A stretch of DNA of 64,000 nucleotides from Saprospiraceae bacterium (GTDB lineage: Bacteria; Bacteroidota; Bacteroidia; Chitinophagales; Saprospiraceae), in NCBI GenBank assembly GCA_016714085.1, contig JADJNW010000016.1, positions 62,001 to 126,000 of the forward strand, given 5' to 3'. The notes under the pieces were generated by a model, which searched no databases, was not told the DNA's origin, and saw only the letters and a program-made list of their open reading frames with translations. The position numbers and the translations under genes are program-made. Shown here in pieces: positions 48,987-59,161 of this stretch (the stretch's first letter is position 1; each line of letters opens with the position of its first letter).

Positions 48987-49814
48987 ATGAATAACGAATT
49001 TTATATCGGTTGGCAGGATAAAGCCCCGAAATCCTACGCTAAAAAAATCCGCGGCACGGTTTTTATGATTCTGACACTGGTATTGCTGGTGAGCGGGGGG
49101 CTTGTATTGACGCAAAAACCGTTTTCCAATTCGACTTTTGAAATCAACCGCTTGTGTACCCTGGAGGGGATTTTGATCTCAGAGCCTATCCCTTGTCTGA
49201 AAATGCCTACGGGCGTGGATGCACAGGGCATACAGCGGTATCAGCGGGTGCTGCTGATTGGCTTTGGTAAGCATGGCGCGCAACCCACGATTGAAGCGAT
49301 TGAAAAAGCGCAAGGACAAAAGCTTGATGGCAAAGGTCTGAAGCTGGAAGGCAAACTCATCTATTTTGATGGCAAATTGGCGATGGAAATGAGCAATGGC
49401 TTGGAGACGTTCAAAGGATTTACCGAACTGAAAGATATGCCATCTTATCAACAAAGTCTGGGGGATGTGACCTTACGCGGTGAAATCCTCGACCCTAAGT
49501 GTTACCTCGGCGTGATGCGCCCGGGCGAAGGGAAGCCCCATCGTTCCTGCGCGATTCGCTGCATTGAAGGGGGGATAACTCCTCTTTTCAGAACCAGGAC
49601 GAGCGATGCTAACCAATACTTTTTTGCATTGGATGAAAATGGGCAGCCTATCAATGATTGGGTTGCCAAGTACGTTGCTGATGATGTTCAACTCTGTGGC
49701 GTTGCCGAGCAGTGGGACGATTGGTACGTGGTAAAAGTGGACTTAAAGGAAGGTTTTAAAAGGTTGAATCCTTACTGGGCCAAAGGACAGGCGATTCCCA
49801 TGTGCAATCGGTAA
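48987..49814 (+). CDS. Hypothetical membrane-anchored protein with Cys/His motif
   Basis: 275 residues. A membrane anchor at ~25-42 (FMILTLVLLVSGGLVL) precedes an extracytoplasmic domain. Residues 172-192 hold C172, H185, C188 and C192 (HRSCAIRC), a possible metal or redox site. I cannot name the family. Its place after the ferric-reductase/Rieske gene suggests an electron-transfer or copper/iron role, as inference only. The 21-bp array lies in the gap just before its start. Confidence 0.55.
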   Translation: MNNEFYIGWQDKAPKSYAKKIRGTVFMILTLVLLVSGGLVLTQKPFSNSTFEINRLCTLEGILISEPIPCLKMPTGVDAQGIQRYQRVLLIGFGKHGAQPTIEAIEKAQGQKLDGKGLKLEGKLIYFDGKLAMEMSNGLETFKGFTELKDMPSYQQSLGDVTLRGEILDPKCYLGVMRPGEGKPHRSCAIRCIEGGITPLFRTRTSDANQYFFALDENGQPINDWVAKYVADDVQLCGVAEQWDDWYVVKVDLKEGFKRLNPYWAKGQAIPMCNR

Positions 49815-50091
49815 AATAAATTTTAACATTTAAAAGGTTCAGAAATCTTGTAAAATTAAGAAGCTATGTATTGCATTTGATATTAAATGTTATTATATTT
49901 GAATATCAGATTGCTATTTAATAATTTTTTTGGGTATGTTAAATGCAAAATTTTAAAAATAATGTATTGTTAAATCAAATTTTTTCGTAATTATGATATG
50001 ATTTTTAAAAAAATGCAATGCATAGATCATTTTAAGTTGTATTTGTCAGTGAGTGTTTTTTGAAGAAAAATAAAATTCTTTTTTTTTTTTT
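49815..50091. other. AT-rich intergenic start of the capsule upstream region
   Basis: With the leader that follows, this makes a gene-free stretch of ~920 bases up to 50731. It is very AT-rich and ends in a run of 16 T (about 50079-50094) directly before the TTTG of the promoter call. An additional TATATTTG (49894-49901) could be a second -7 element. Confidence 0.45.
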
Positions 50092-50122
50092 TTTGTTTTT
50101 ATCAGAATATGGTGTAATATTG
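50092..50122 (+). promoter_or_regulatory. Likely capsule-locus promoter (TTTG-N19-TAATATTG)
   Basis: TTTG (50092-50095) and TAATATTG (50115-50122) are 19 bases apart, the Bacteroidota spacing, with one mismatch in the -7 box. The T16 run upstream could act as an UP-like element. Transcription would begin near 50128, leaving a leader of ~600 bases. Confidence 0.45.
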
Positions 50123-50127
50123 CACAG

Positions 50128-50731
50128 CAATTTTGAGAGTGCTAATATCTGTTTTAATCTTCTCCCTCTTACAACACAACATCAAAAGTTTCCCCTCAGA
50201 ACGTCCTATGTTCTGACCTATTAAAGTTTACACATATCACCTTTTCCCAAATTTACGCACGCAGATTTGAATCTTATCCGTTCAAATTGTGAAAACATCG
50301 GATATTTGCTATCTGCTTGCCAACTAAAGTTTTCAATGAAAAATTATCATTTAAACTAAGATTATTGTGAATTTTTAGATATGCTTTAGCAAAAAAACAT
50401 ATCTGTTAGATATTGACAATGAGCTTAATGCTTTTGTATTTTATGTATTATTCCCTTTTCAACCTCATATTCGCTTCTTGATTGAAAAAAAAAATAGAAG
50501 GAAGCCAATAAAGTGCTTGATACCAGGTATTTGGCCTTTTGTATCATTATCTGGTGCTCCTGCACTTATTTGTCCTGTATTGGCTTGTAATAAAGTATTT
50601 GCCGAAATGATTTCGGTGTAGATATATTTAACTGAACCCTTTAATTTTTATTACGAAATAAGCCCTGCGACTTATTGAAGGCGAAGCCTTATGTAAATTT
50701 CAGGAAAATTTCGAGTTAAACCTTTAACAAC
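50128..50731 (+). other. Long untranslated leader of the capsule locus
   Basis: No gene is visible in these ~600 bases. Hairpins: TCAGAAC/GTTCTGA (50196-50216, 7-base loop), ATAAG/CTTAT and AAGGC/GCCTT (50678-50690). Long leaders before capsule operons are often used for transcription antitermination; I see no known antiterminator gene here. Confidence 0.4.
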
Positions 50732-51721
50732 ATGAAAAACTTTTTACTTATTGGTGCTGCCGGTTTTGTTGCCTCCCGTCATATGAGAGCAATCCGGGAT
50801 ACTGGGAATAACCTCATTGCAGCCCTAGATCCCAACGATAGTGTGGGTATAATCGATAGCCATTTTCCTGATGCAGCTTTTTTTACAGAATTTGAAAGAT
50901 TTGACCGTTACGCGAGCAAGCTCAAAAGAGAAGGAGTAGCTATTGATTATGTATCGGTGTGCACACCAAATTATCTGCACGATGCCCATATTCGCTTTGG
51001 CTTACGCATTGGAGCGGATGTTATTTGCGAAAAACCTTTGGTACTCAATCCCTGGAATTTAGATGCCCTGGCAGATATAGAAGAGGAAAGTGGAAAACGT
51101 ATCAATACTATTTTGCAATTAAGATTGCATCCAGTGATTCAGGAATTGAAGCAGAAAGTTGAAAATGCTGCTCCGGGCAAAGTATTTGATGTGGATTTGA
51201 CTTATATCACCTCTCGTGGCAATTGGTACTACACAAGTTGGAAGGGCAATAAGGAAAAGTCGGGCGGTATTGCTACCAATATTGGCATTCACTTTTTCGA
51301 TATGCTGCAATGGGTATTTGGCGATGTAAAAGAAAATGTAGTGCATCTACATACGCATGATAGAGCTGCCGGCTACATTGAAATGGAAAAAGCACGGGTG
51401 AGATGGTTTTTGAGCATTAACTATGATACAATTCCAGAAGCAATAAAAATAACAGGTGCGCGCACTTTCCGTTCGATCACAGTAGATGGAGAGGAAGTAG
51501 AGTTTAGTGAAGGATTCACGGATTTGCATACGCTTAGTTATCGATCTGCATTGGAAGGTAATGGTTATGGATTGTTTGACTCTGCAGCTGCCATTCAGAT
51601 GGCTTATGACATTCGAAATGCGCAACCAGTTGGGATTGACGAAGACAGTCATCCATTGGTAACCCTTCCACTTAGCCCTCATCCATTTGAACGAGAGGGT
51701 TTGGTGGAATCATACTATTAA
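50732..51721 (+). CDS. wbpB: WbpB/WlbA-like Gfo/Idh/MocA sugar-nucleotide dehydrogenase
   Basis: 329 residues. The opening MKNFLLIGAAGFVASRHM and AALDPNDSVGIIDSHFPDA matches UDP-N-acetyl-2-amino-2-deoxyglucuronate dehydrogenases; CEKPLVLN is the NAD-site EKP motif; TNIGIHFFDMLQW carries the active-site histidine. It oxidises C3 of the UDP-GlcNAc-uronate in the route to diacetylated mannuronic or glucuronic acid sugars. First gene of the polysaccharide locus; a terminator follows it. Confidence 0.88.
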   Translation: MKNFLLIGAAGFVASRHMRAIRDTGNNLIAALDPNDSVGIIDSHFPDAAFFTEFERFDRYASKLKREGVAIDYVSVCTPNYLHDAHIRFGLRIGADVICEKPLVLNPWNLDALADIEEESGKRINTILQLRLHPVIQELKQKVENAAPGKVFDVDLTYITSRGNWYYTSWKGNKEKSGGIATNIGIHFFDMLQWVFGDVKENVVHLHTHDRAAGYIEMEKARVRWFLSINYDTIPEAIKITGARTFRSITVDGEEVEFSEGFTDLHTLSYRSALEGNGYGLFDSAAAIQMAYDIRNAQPVGIDEDSHPLVTLPLSPHPFEREGLVESYY

Positions 51722-51729
51722 ATACAATG

Positions 51730-51772
51730 ATCATTTTGAGTCAGAATATTCTGATTCAAAATGATTGTTTTT
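51730..51772 (+). terminator. Rho-independent terminator after the wbpB-like gene
   Basis: A 17-base inverted repeat (51730-51746 with 51749-51765) with one G-U pair and a 2-base loop, followed by TGTTTTTT. It separates the dehydrogenase from the export genes, which would need their own promoter or readthrough. Confidence 0.75.
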
Positions 51773-51896
51773 TCAGAATTGTACCGAAACAAAGTAAAAT
51801 TTATGGACATTCCCAAGTTCACGTTCCATATCATAAGTACCCAATAGCAGGTTTTCAAATTTTAGTACGCTTATATTTCAAAAAACGATTAATCCC

Positions 51897-52688
51897 ATGA
51901 ATAAAAAAAAGAACCTCCTTACCACTTCAATCTCAAGTTTACTTTTGATTGCTTTACTAAGTAGCTGTGGCAGTGTAAAGTATGACAATTTGTTATTGCT
52001 GAAAAATATGCAACAACAGATTAGCGCTATTGATAGCCTGCCTGTACTTACGATTCAGTCTGATGATATTCTCAATATCCAAGTTTCGAGCAGAAACCCG
52101 GAACCCATCCTCGCTTTTCAATCAGGAAGAAGCGATGTAGGCGGCTCGGGTGAGCGGGCGCTTGGCACTCAGGATGGTTATCGGGTGGATGATGAAGGAA
52201 ATCTTTACCTACCATATTTAGGGCAAGTGAAAGCAGAAGGCAAAACGGTGCTACAGTTACGCAATGAAATAGCAGAGCGATTGGTCGCATTTTTTAATGA
52301 TGCAACCGTTCAGGTTCGATTTGTTAATTTCCGCGTTACTTTGATGGGTGAAGTAGTTCGCCCGAACGCTTATGTTATTCCAAACGAACGAATTAATATT
52401 TTGGAAGCTATTGGAATGGCCGGAGATTTTACTTCTTATGCCAGGAGGGACTCAGTCACAATTATTCGAGAGCGCAACCAAGTAAGGGAATTCGTTCAAC
52501 TCAACACACAAGATACCTCTCTTTTTCATTCACCTTATTTTTATCTCCGCCCCAACGATATTGTTTATGTAGAGCCTCTGAAGGCTAAACAATACGCCAC
52601 GCAAGGTGACTTTTTACAGCGGTACTCGAATATTATTTATCCACTTGTAACCTTAGTGACTTTCATAGTTGGCATTTCGATCAAGTGA
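51897..52688 (+). CDS. wza: Wza-like polysaccharide export outer-membrane lipoprotein
   Basis: 263 residues. The lipobox is LLSSC with cysteine at residue 24. The polysaccharide export (PES) domain follows: VLTIQSDDILNIQVSS, GYRVDDEGNLYLPYLGQV; then a SLBB-like region (VTLMGEVVRPNAYVIP). The C-terminal segment (YPLVTLVTFIVGIS) is hydrophobic, as expected for the transmembrane part. With Wzc it forms the export channel. 39 bases before wzc. Confidence 0.9.
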   Translation: MNKKKNLLTTSISSLLLIALLSSCGSVKYDNLLLLKNMQQQISAIDSLPVLTIQSDDILNIQVSSRNPEPILAFQSGRSDVGGSGERALGTQDGYRVDDEGNLYLPYLGQVKAEGKTVLQLRNEIAERLVAFFNDATVQVRFVNFRVTLMGEVVRPNAYVIPNERINILEAIGMAGDFTSYARRDSVTIIRERNQVREFVQLNTQDTSLFHSPYFYLRPNDIVYVEPLKAKQYATQGDFLQRYSNIIYPLVTLVTFIVGISIK

Positions 52689-52727
52689 GTACAAGCCTGA
52701 TTTTTTATACACTTTAAAATTATCCCC

Positions 52728-55061
52728 ATGGGCGAAGATAAATTAAATTTAAAACTAATATTAAGCAAGGTTCGGAAGTATTGGTACATTTTTGCCCTTA
52801 TTTTTCCAGTGGTCTTAGCCCTTGCTTATCTATACCTTCGGTTTACTCCTTCGAGTTATGAAGCAGAAGCTATGCTGCTAATAAAAGACGAGGAGAAATC
52901 CGGACAACCGGTTGAAGAGGTTGTTTTCAAAGAGCTTGGTTTAGGTGTAAAAAACAAGAATTTAGAAAATGAAGTTTTTGTTTTGAAGTCTTCTCCTTTG
53001 ATGGAAGAAGTAGTGAAAAACCTTGAATTGCAATATAGTTATTTCTCTAATGAAGGATTTATAAAAAGAGACTTGCATACAGATTCTCCGGTCAAGGTAA
53101 TCAATTGGGAGCCGAAAAGTGCTAAAACCTGGTTATTGACAGATTTGACTTTTACGGAAAAAGGAGGGTATCGCCTGGAATTTGACAAAAAGGACTACCC
53201 TGAGTTAGGAGAAAAAAATGAGATTTGGGGAGAATTTGGCAAAGAGCTGAGATTTCCTTTGGGGCAACTGACCCTAACACGTACCGATTTGCAATCGAGT
53301 CCGCGAACTTATTCTATTATCATTGCACCCCTACGTGAAAAAGCAAAGGAACTATCCGAAATGCTGGAAATAGAGCCTATGGGCACAGAATCCAGTGTAC
53401 TCAAGTTGAGCATTAAAGATGTTATTCCTACCAGAGCAGAGGCGATTTTGACAAATTTGCTGAAAGAATACAATGAGCAATCTATTGAAGATAAAAATTT
53501 ATCTTATAAAAATAGCCTTGATTTATTGAATGAACGGATTAATATGATAACCGCTGAATTGGGTTCTGTAGAGCGTGATGTAGAATCCTACAAGCGTCAG
53601 TATAATATGATGGAACTCAGTGCTGAAGGAAGTCTTATTATGCAGGAATTGGCAGATTACAACAAGACGATTTCCGGTATTGAAGTTCAGTTGGAAATTT
53701 TAGAGAAAATTGAAAGTTTTTTGGAAAAAAACAGCCAAACCTTTGAATTAGTGCCTACGAACCTCACTATCAATAACTTAACTTTAACAAGTCAATTAGA
53801 AAACTTCAACAGATTATTGGCAGATAGAGCACGTGAAAGAAATAGGAGTGGCCCTGCTCACCCTGACGTACTATTGTACGAAAAGCAGATACAAAATCTT
53901 CGAGTGTCTATCATTGAAAGTATTAGCAATATCAAGTCCGATCTTTTGATCGCCCGCAATTATAATGATAACCTAAAAGAAAATCTTCAAAGCCGGATGC
54001 AAAGTATTCCTCGGCACGAACGAGAATTGATAGAGATTGAACGCCGTAAAGGAATAAAAGAAAATTTATACCTGTATTTATTGCAAAAAAGAGAAGAAGC
54101 TGCCATTTCAATGTCGGTTACCGTACCTAATGGCAAACTCATTGAACCTGCTGAGGCAGGATTTCCTGTGAGTCCTAAACCTGCGCAAGTTATTTTGATT
54201 GCCTTGTTCTTGGGAATCGCCATTCCTGCTGGATTGACCTTCTTACTCGACAGTATTAATGACAAGGTGCAAGTTGAAGATGATATTCAAAGATTGACTT
54301 CTGTGCCTTTGGTTGGTATGCTGGCGCATAGCAGTAAAAATGGTAGTTTGGTAATTAAAGAAAAGAGCCGATCCGTAGAAGCCGAGATGTTTCGTTTATT
54401 GCGAGCTAATCTATCCTATATAGCGCCAGGAGAAGACCTTAGAAAATTGCTCATTACATCTAGTGTTTCCGGCGAAGGGAAAAGTTACATCGCGCTCAAT
54501 CTTGGTGTAACGCAGGCGCTTACAGGCAAGAAGGTGCTCTTACTGGAATTAGACTTGCGTAAACCCAAGCAGGAGCTTTATATGAATAGTAGTGGCAGTA
54601 ATGGGCAGGTAAAAACGCCAGGAGTAGTGGATTACTTAGTTAATCCTTCGATTATGCTCAATCAGATTATTAAAAATAGCGGACTTCATCCAAATCTTGA
54701 CTTCATTGGTTGTGGAACAAAACCTCCTAATCCGAGTGAACTAATTTTATCTGATCGTTTGCGACAAATGATAAAAATATTAGATGAGCAATATGATTTT
54801 ATTATTCTGGATGCTCCACCGGTGGGTTTAGTAGCAGATGCTTTACAAATGAAAGACCTTACAGAAGCTACAATGTATGTGGTACGTGCCGGATATACTC
54901 GTAAAGGACATTTACAGATTATTAAAGATATTGCTCAAAAAGACAAGCTTCCAAAATTATTTGCAGTATTGAACGATGTGTCTTTGAATGGAACTGGAAT
55001 ATACTCTGGTGGATACGGGTATGCCTATGCCAGCAAGAATGGCTATTACGAAAAAGAATAA
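52728..55061 (+). CDS. wzc: Wzc-like polysaccharide co-polymerase / tyrosine autokinase
   Basis: 777 residues. The Wzz domain opens with a membrane segment (YIFALIFPVVLALAYLYL), a long periplasmic coiled coil (residues ~200-460), then a second membrane segment (ILIALFLGIAIPAGLTFLL). The BY-kinase domain has SVSGEGKSYIALNLG as Walker A, LLELDLRKPKQ as A' and FIILDAPPVG as Walker B. The tail has a Tyr cluster (GGYGYAYASKNGYY) for autophosphorylation. Controls chain length and export with Wza. Confidence 0.92.
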   Translation: MGEDKLNLKLILSKVRKYWYIFALIFPVVLALAYLYLRFTPSSYEAEAMLLIKDEEKSGQPVEEVVFKELGLGVKNKNLENEVFVLKSSPLMEEVVKNLELQYSYFSNEGFIKRDLHTDSPVKVINWEPKSAKTWLLTDLTFTEKGGYRLEFDKKDYPELGEKNEIWGEFGKELRFPLGQLTLTRTDLQSSPRTYSIIIAPLREKAKELSEMLEIEPMGTESSVLKLSIKDVIPTRAEAILTNLLKEYNEQSIEDKNLSYKNSLDLLNERINMITAELGSVERDVESYKRQYNMMELSAEGSLIMQELADYNKTISGIEVQLEILEKIESFLEKNSQTFELVPTNLTINNLTLTSQLENFNRLLADRARERNRSGPAHPDVLLYEKQIQNLRVSIIESISNIKSDLLIARNYNDNLKENLQSRMQSIPRHERELIEIERRKGIKENLYLYLLQKREEAAISMSVTVPNGKLIEPAEAGFPVSPKPAQVILIALFLGIAIPAGLTFLLDSINDKVQVEDDIQRLTSVPLVGMLAHSSKNGSLVIKEKSRSVEAEMFRLLRANLSYIAPGEDLRKLLITSSVSGEGKSYIALNLGVTQALTGKKVLLLELDLRKPKQELYMNSSGSNGQVKTPGVVDYLVNPSIMLNQIIKNSGLHPNLDFIGCGTKPPNPSELILSDRLRQMIKILDEQYDFIILDAPPVGLVADALQMKDLTEATMYVVRAGYTRKGHLQIIKDIAQKDKLPKLFAVLNDVSLNGTGIYSGGYGYAYASKNGYYEKE

Positions 55062-55122
55062 CAACAAGTCTAAGCTTGCATAATTTATTACTTGAAGGGT
55101 TTATTAAACAACAAGATTTTAT

Positions 55123-56596
55123 ATGTCTTTGAAAGAAAAGACAATTAAGGGATTATCCTGGTCCTTTATTGATCAATTTTTAAGGCTTTTTCTTCAGTTT
55201 TTTATCGGCATTATTCTGGCGAGACTGTTAACACCAGAAGAATATGGCATAATTGGTTTATTAGCGATCTTTTTTGCATTTTCCAATGCCTTTACGTATA
55301 GTGGATTTCATGAGGCTTTGATCAGAAAAAAGGATCCGACGGATGAAGATTACTCCACCGTGTTTTTATTTAATGTCGTAGTTAGCTGTTTTTTACTTGT
55401 TACTTTATTTAAGTGCGCATCAGATTAGTTTGTTCTTTAATGAGCCTACCCTGGAGGAAATTATTGGTGTACTGAGCCTTTCCATAATTATCAATGCAAT
55501 TGCAATTGTACCAGGGGTTTATTTAGAAAAAAAATTAGATTTTAAGTCGCTCGCTAAAATTTCTTTTACTTCAAGTGGCATATCAGGGGCGATCGCTATT
55601 TATTTAGCGTATCAGGGTTTTGGCGTTTGGAGCTTAGTGTGGAGGGCTATTATTGGTGGCGTGATTAAATCAGCATTGATGTTTATTGTGGCAAATCCCC
55701 AGATTAAAATAAAGTTCAGCCGTCAATCATTTAAAGAATTGTTCAGCTTTGGATCTAAGCTTTTTTTATCGTCGCTGATTAATGAAATCTATTTGAACAT
55801 TTTTTATTTTGTAATTGGAAAATATTTCAGTGTTCGGGAGCTTGGTCTTTACACAAGAGCAGATGGCTACAAAGACCTTCCATCCAAGACGCTTAATCAT
55901 GTAATACACTCCGTAAGCTACCCTGTGTTATCAGAAATAAAGGATAACGACGCACGATTAAAAAAAGGGTATGAAAAATTGATAAAACTTACCATGTATT
56001 TGTCATTTGCTTTGATGCTTGGCTTGGCGGGTGCTGCACATAGTTTTATAGTAGGACTGATTGGAACAAAATGGGTGGAAGCAATTCCTTATTTACAGCT
56101 TTTATGTCTTGTTGGTATTTTTTATCCTTTGGATACGATCAATCTTACGATGTTGAAAGTAAAAGGGCGGTCTGATATTTTTCTAAGTTTTGAAATTATT
56201 AAAAAGCTGCTTAGTATTCCCGTTATTTTTATTGGCATTTTTTTTAATATTAAGGCTATGATAATTGCTTTGATAATTGCCTCTGCAACTGGGTATTTAA
56301 TGAGCGCTTATTTATCAGGCAATCTGATTGGATATAAATTACGCGATCAACTCATAGATATATTACCTTATCTATCATTGGGACTGCTTCTCGGATCTGT
56401 ATTATTTTTACTTGATAATTTTATTGCTATTCATCCTTTAATGATGCTGTTCTGTCAAAGTTTTATAGGATTGGGAATTGTTATTTTATTTTCACACTTA
56501 TTTAAGTTACAACCCTATTTTGAAATAAAAGATTATGTTTTAAATCGTTTTGCCAAAGTAAAAAAAACCAATTTTAATTTTCATAATACCCCTTAA
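55123..56596 (+). pseudogene. wzx: Wzx-type oligosaccharide flippase (lipopolysaccharide biosynthesis family), frameshifted
   Basis: Begins MSLKEKTIKGLSWSFIDQFLR, the usual PST/flippase opening with IILARLLTPEEYGIIGLL. The frame breaks around 55400 (VTLF to LLYLSAHQIS) with one base lost, and then runs to 56596. About 490 residues with 12-14 membrane segments. It moves lipid-linked repeat units across the inner membrane. Only one break, so likely a sequencing indel. Confidence 0.85.
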
Positions 56597-56615
56597 TAAA
56601 ATAAGCCATTCTTTC

Positions 56616-57596
56616 ATGAACGAATTAATCTCATGTATAACGCCTACTTTTAATCGTGCTGAATTATTAAAAGAAGCAATAGCGAGTACTATTAAACAAA
56701 CTTACTCCAATTGGGAATTGATTATTATAGATGATAATTCGGCAGATCATACCGAAGACGTGGTTAGAAAATATCAAGAAACCGATCCCAGAATAAAATA
56801 CTTCAAAAACCCCAAAAAAGGAGTGAGTTCAGCCAGGAATCATGGAATAAAAATGGCTCAGGGTGAATTCATTACTTTTCTGGATGATGATGATATACAT
56901 TTACCGCATCGCTTTGAATCTCAGCTTGCAGCTATGAAAAAATCAGGTAGTAGGTTTATTGTGTCAGGATGTCAATTTAGGAATCGGAAAACAGGTAAAG
57001 TACTGGAAGAACGAAATGTGGAAATGAAGGTTATGGGGGTAGGCTTTCCTTCCAGATGGATGGTTAAAAAAGAATTAATTGAATTAGTAGGCGGTTATGA
57101 AGAGGATTTTCAAGGCATGGAAGATGTGCGACTGAGTTATAAATTGGCAGATCATGAGGTATATGCATTGCATGATGATGTTATATCAATCTTATATGAT
57201 ACACCCAATTCATTGAGTAGGGTTAAATTGACCAGGATACGAGAAAGAGGATTATTACTTGAAAAAAATCAAAATAAAATGCCCCCCATAGAAGAAGCAT
57301 GGTGGCAATTTGTATTAGGACTGGAATATTATAGTGTAGGAGAAAAAAAGAAAGCAACGGAGCGCTTTAAAAAAGCGGCGGAGTTGGATAGTAGAGGAGT
57401 GTATGGTTTGGGCTTCAAATATTATCAGATGACTAAATTTTTAGGAGGTCCGTTCAAAAGAGTGAGCTTAAAATTATTGCAAATACTTTTAGGGTATAAA
57501 TTCCCGATTGTAGTACAACATCCCATTATTTCTTCAAATGGTATATCTGTTATTGCAAATGGAAATGGATATAAAAAATCAAAATCCGTTTTTTAA
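56616..57596 (+). CDS. Glycosyltransferase family 2 with helical tail
   Basis: 326 residues. GT-A fold: CITPTFNRAELLKEAIAST, ELIIIDDNSADHT, GVSSARNHGI, FITFLDDDD (metal DxD). After ~220 residues a helical, TPR-like tail (EEAWWQFVLGLEYYSVG) begins. Donor and acceptor sugars cannot be read. Follows the flippase gene by 19 bases. Confidence 0.88.
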   Translation: MNELISCITPTFNRAELLKEAIASTIKQTYSNWELIIIDDNSADHTEDVVRKYQETDPRIKYFKNPKKGVSSARNHGIKMAQGEFITFLDDDDIHLPHRFESQLAAMKKSGSRFIVSGCQFRNRKTGKVLEERNVEMKVMGVGFPSRWMVKKELIELVGGYEEDFQGMEDVRLSYKLADHEVYALHDDVISILYDTPNSLSRVKLTRIRERGLLLEKNQNKMPPIEEAWWQFVLGLEYYSVGEKKKATERFKKAAELDSRGVYGLGFKYYQMTKFLGGPFKRVSLKLLQILLGYKFPIVVQHPIISSNGISVIANGNGYKKSKSVF

Positions 57597-57609
57597 ATAA
57601 TAATATTTA

Positions 57610-59151
57610 GTGGATAAGAGCAATACATATATTGCAAAGAAACAGTTTGGGGCGCTACCCGACGCAGTAGATATTGTACCAAATAAGAAAATTGGAATAT
57701 TTGGTATAGACAGTGATTTTATTATATTTTATGCATTATGCTTCGGCTCAATAATCGTCACTTATTATGTACCGGGCATATTGACCTCCCTTTTTTATAC
57801 GAGTATGTTGGTGGCGTATTATCGTTCTAAAGACGAATCATTTTGGTTAGCTTACTTCTTAGTGATCTCAGATGGGCTTTTTTCATTCTTAGGAGAGTAC
57901 GAAGCTACTTTGACTCTAATTCCTGGATTGCCAGGAACAGAAGTAGGGCATTTCTACGTCTTATTGAGTGTTCTTAAAGCAAGAAACGTCAAGTCATTTA
58001 CTATTCCATTTTATACGTGGTATCTTTATGTGTTAATGATATATCTTATATTTTTAGTAATACAAGGGCATGTAATGGGCTTGTCATTAGCATTGAATGT
58101 ACAATTGAGGGTAATAAAACTGATATTACCATTTTTACTTTTTTATTCTATTCCAAGGTTATTTAGGAGTGAAGATCAATATGAAAAATGTTTCAAATAC
58201 CTTTTCCCTGTTGTAGGATTGGCATTGATGGCTCAAGTTTTTACAATTGCTTTCAAGACCAGCCCCCTGGCATATTTTGGTGCGAAAGAAGAATATCGAG
58301 TATGGGTTTTAGCGTCGCTCGATGTTACAAAAGAGGCTTTTAGAGGGTTGTTTAATGATAATCTTTTAGTTATCACTATGTTTGGCTCTCTTTTTCTTTT
58401 AGCAATAAAATCTAAATATTTTAACTCATTTTACTTGTATAGCATTGTATTAATTAATTGCCTATGCGCTTTTATATCCGCAACACGAGGATATGTGCTT
58501 GCATTTGGATTTATCGTTGTTTTTTTTATAATGTTAGTGTTGCGATTAAATATAAAAATATTAACTCGATTAATTATATTAGGAACAATTTTATTTTTTT
58601 CTCTAAGTTCAGTACCAATTATTAATGTACAGATTACGAAAGCCACTGAACGTATCAGCACTTTATTGACGATGGTTAACGGCGGTAAAATAGATGAAAG
58701 CACCCTGCGCCGATTAGAAGATAGAGGACCTACTGTTCTTAGAAAATGGAAAGAATCAAAGCTAACGGGTTGGGGTTTTTCAGATACATTCTTTAATAAC
58801 TGGGATTTTCATATGGGTAATCAATCCATGTTATTATTGAGCGGGGTATTGGGAACATTTTTATTGATTTCATTTTTTATTTACTTTAATTGGAAATTAT
58901 TTATCAAGAATTTTCAATTATCGCCGAATAATCGCTACAAAAGAGCCCTTCTTGTTTTTAATATTTGTTTTGTTGGATGGTTTGCTGTTCATTCATCTTC
59001 TTACTATTTTTTTGGTTATAATCAAAGACTCGGCAGTGCTATGATTCAGGCGATATTCTTTTCTTATGGCGCTTTGGTTTATACTTTGGCTAATAAAGAG
59101 GAAGAGAAACTCTATGACTTGGATATGAATAAAAATGCTAAAGTATTTTGA
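57610..59151 (+). CDS. O-antigen/capsule polymerase (Wzy-like)
   Basis: Starts with GTG (57610), 13 bases after the glycosyltransferase. 513 residues with ~11 membrane segments and one large loop (residues ~330-400, ILTRLIILGT ... TLRRLEDRGPTVLRKW) as in Wzy/WaaL proteins. Sequence conservation of this class is low, so the call rests on topology and position in the locus. Confidence 0.72.
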   Translation: MDKSNTYIAKKQFGALPDAVDIVPNKKIGIFGIDSDFIIFYALCFGSIIVTYYVPGILTSLFYTSMLVAYYRSKDESFWLAYFLVISDGLFSFLGEYEATLTLIPGLPGTEVGHFYVLLSVLKARNVKSFTIPFYTWYLYVLMIYLIFLVIQGHVMGLSLALNVQLRVIKLILPFLLFYSIPRLFRSEDQYEKCFKYLFPVVGLALMAQVFTIAFKTSPLAYFGAKEEYRVWVLASLDVTKEAFRGLFNDNLLVITMFGSLFLLAIKSKYFNSFYLYSIVLINCLCAFISATRGYVLAFGFIVVFFIMLVLRLNIKILTRLIILGTILFFSLSSVPIINVQITKATERISTLLTMVNGGKIDESTLRRLEDRGPTVLRKWKESKLTGWGFSDTFFNNWDFHMGNQSMLLLSGVLGTFLLISFFIYFNWKLFIKNFQLSPNNRYKRALLVFNICFVGWFAVHSSSYYFFGYNQRLGSAMIQAIFFSYGALVYTLANKEEEKLYDLDMNKNAKVF

Positions 59152-59161
59152 TAATTAATTA

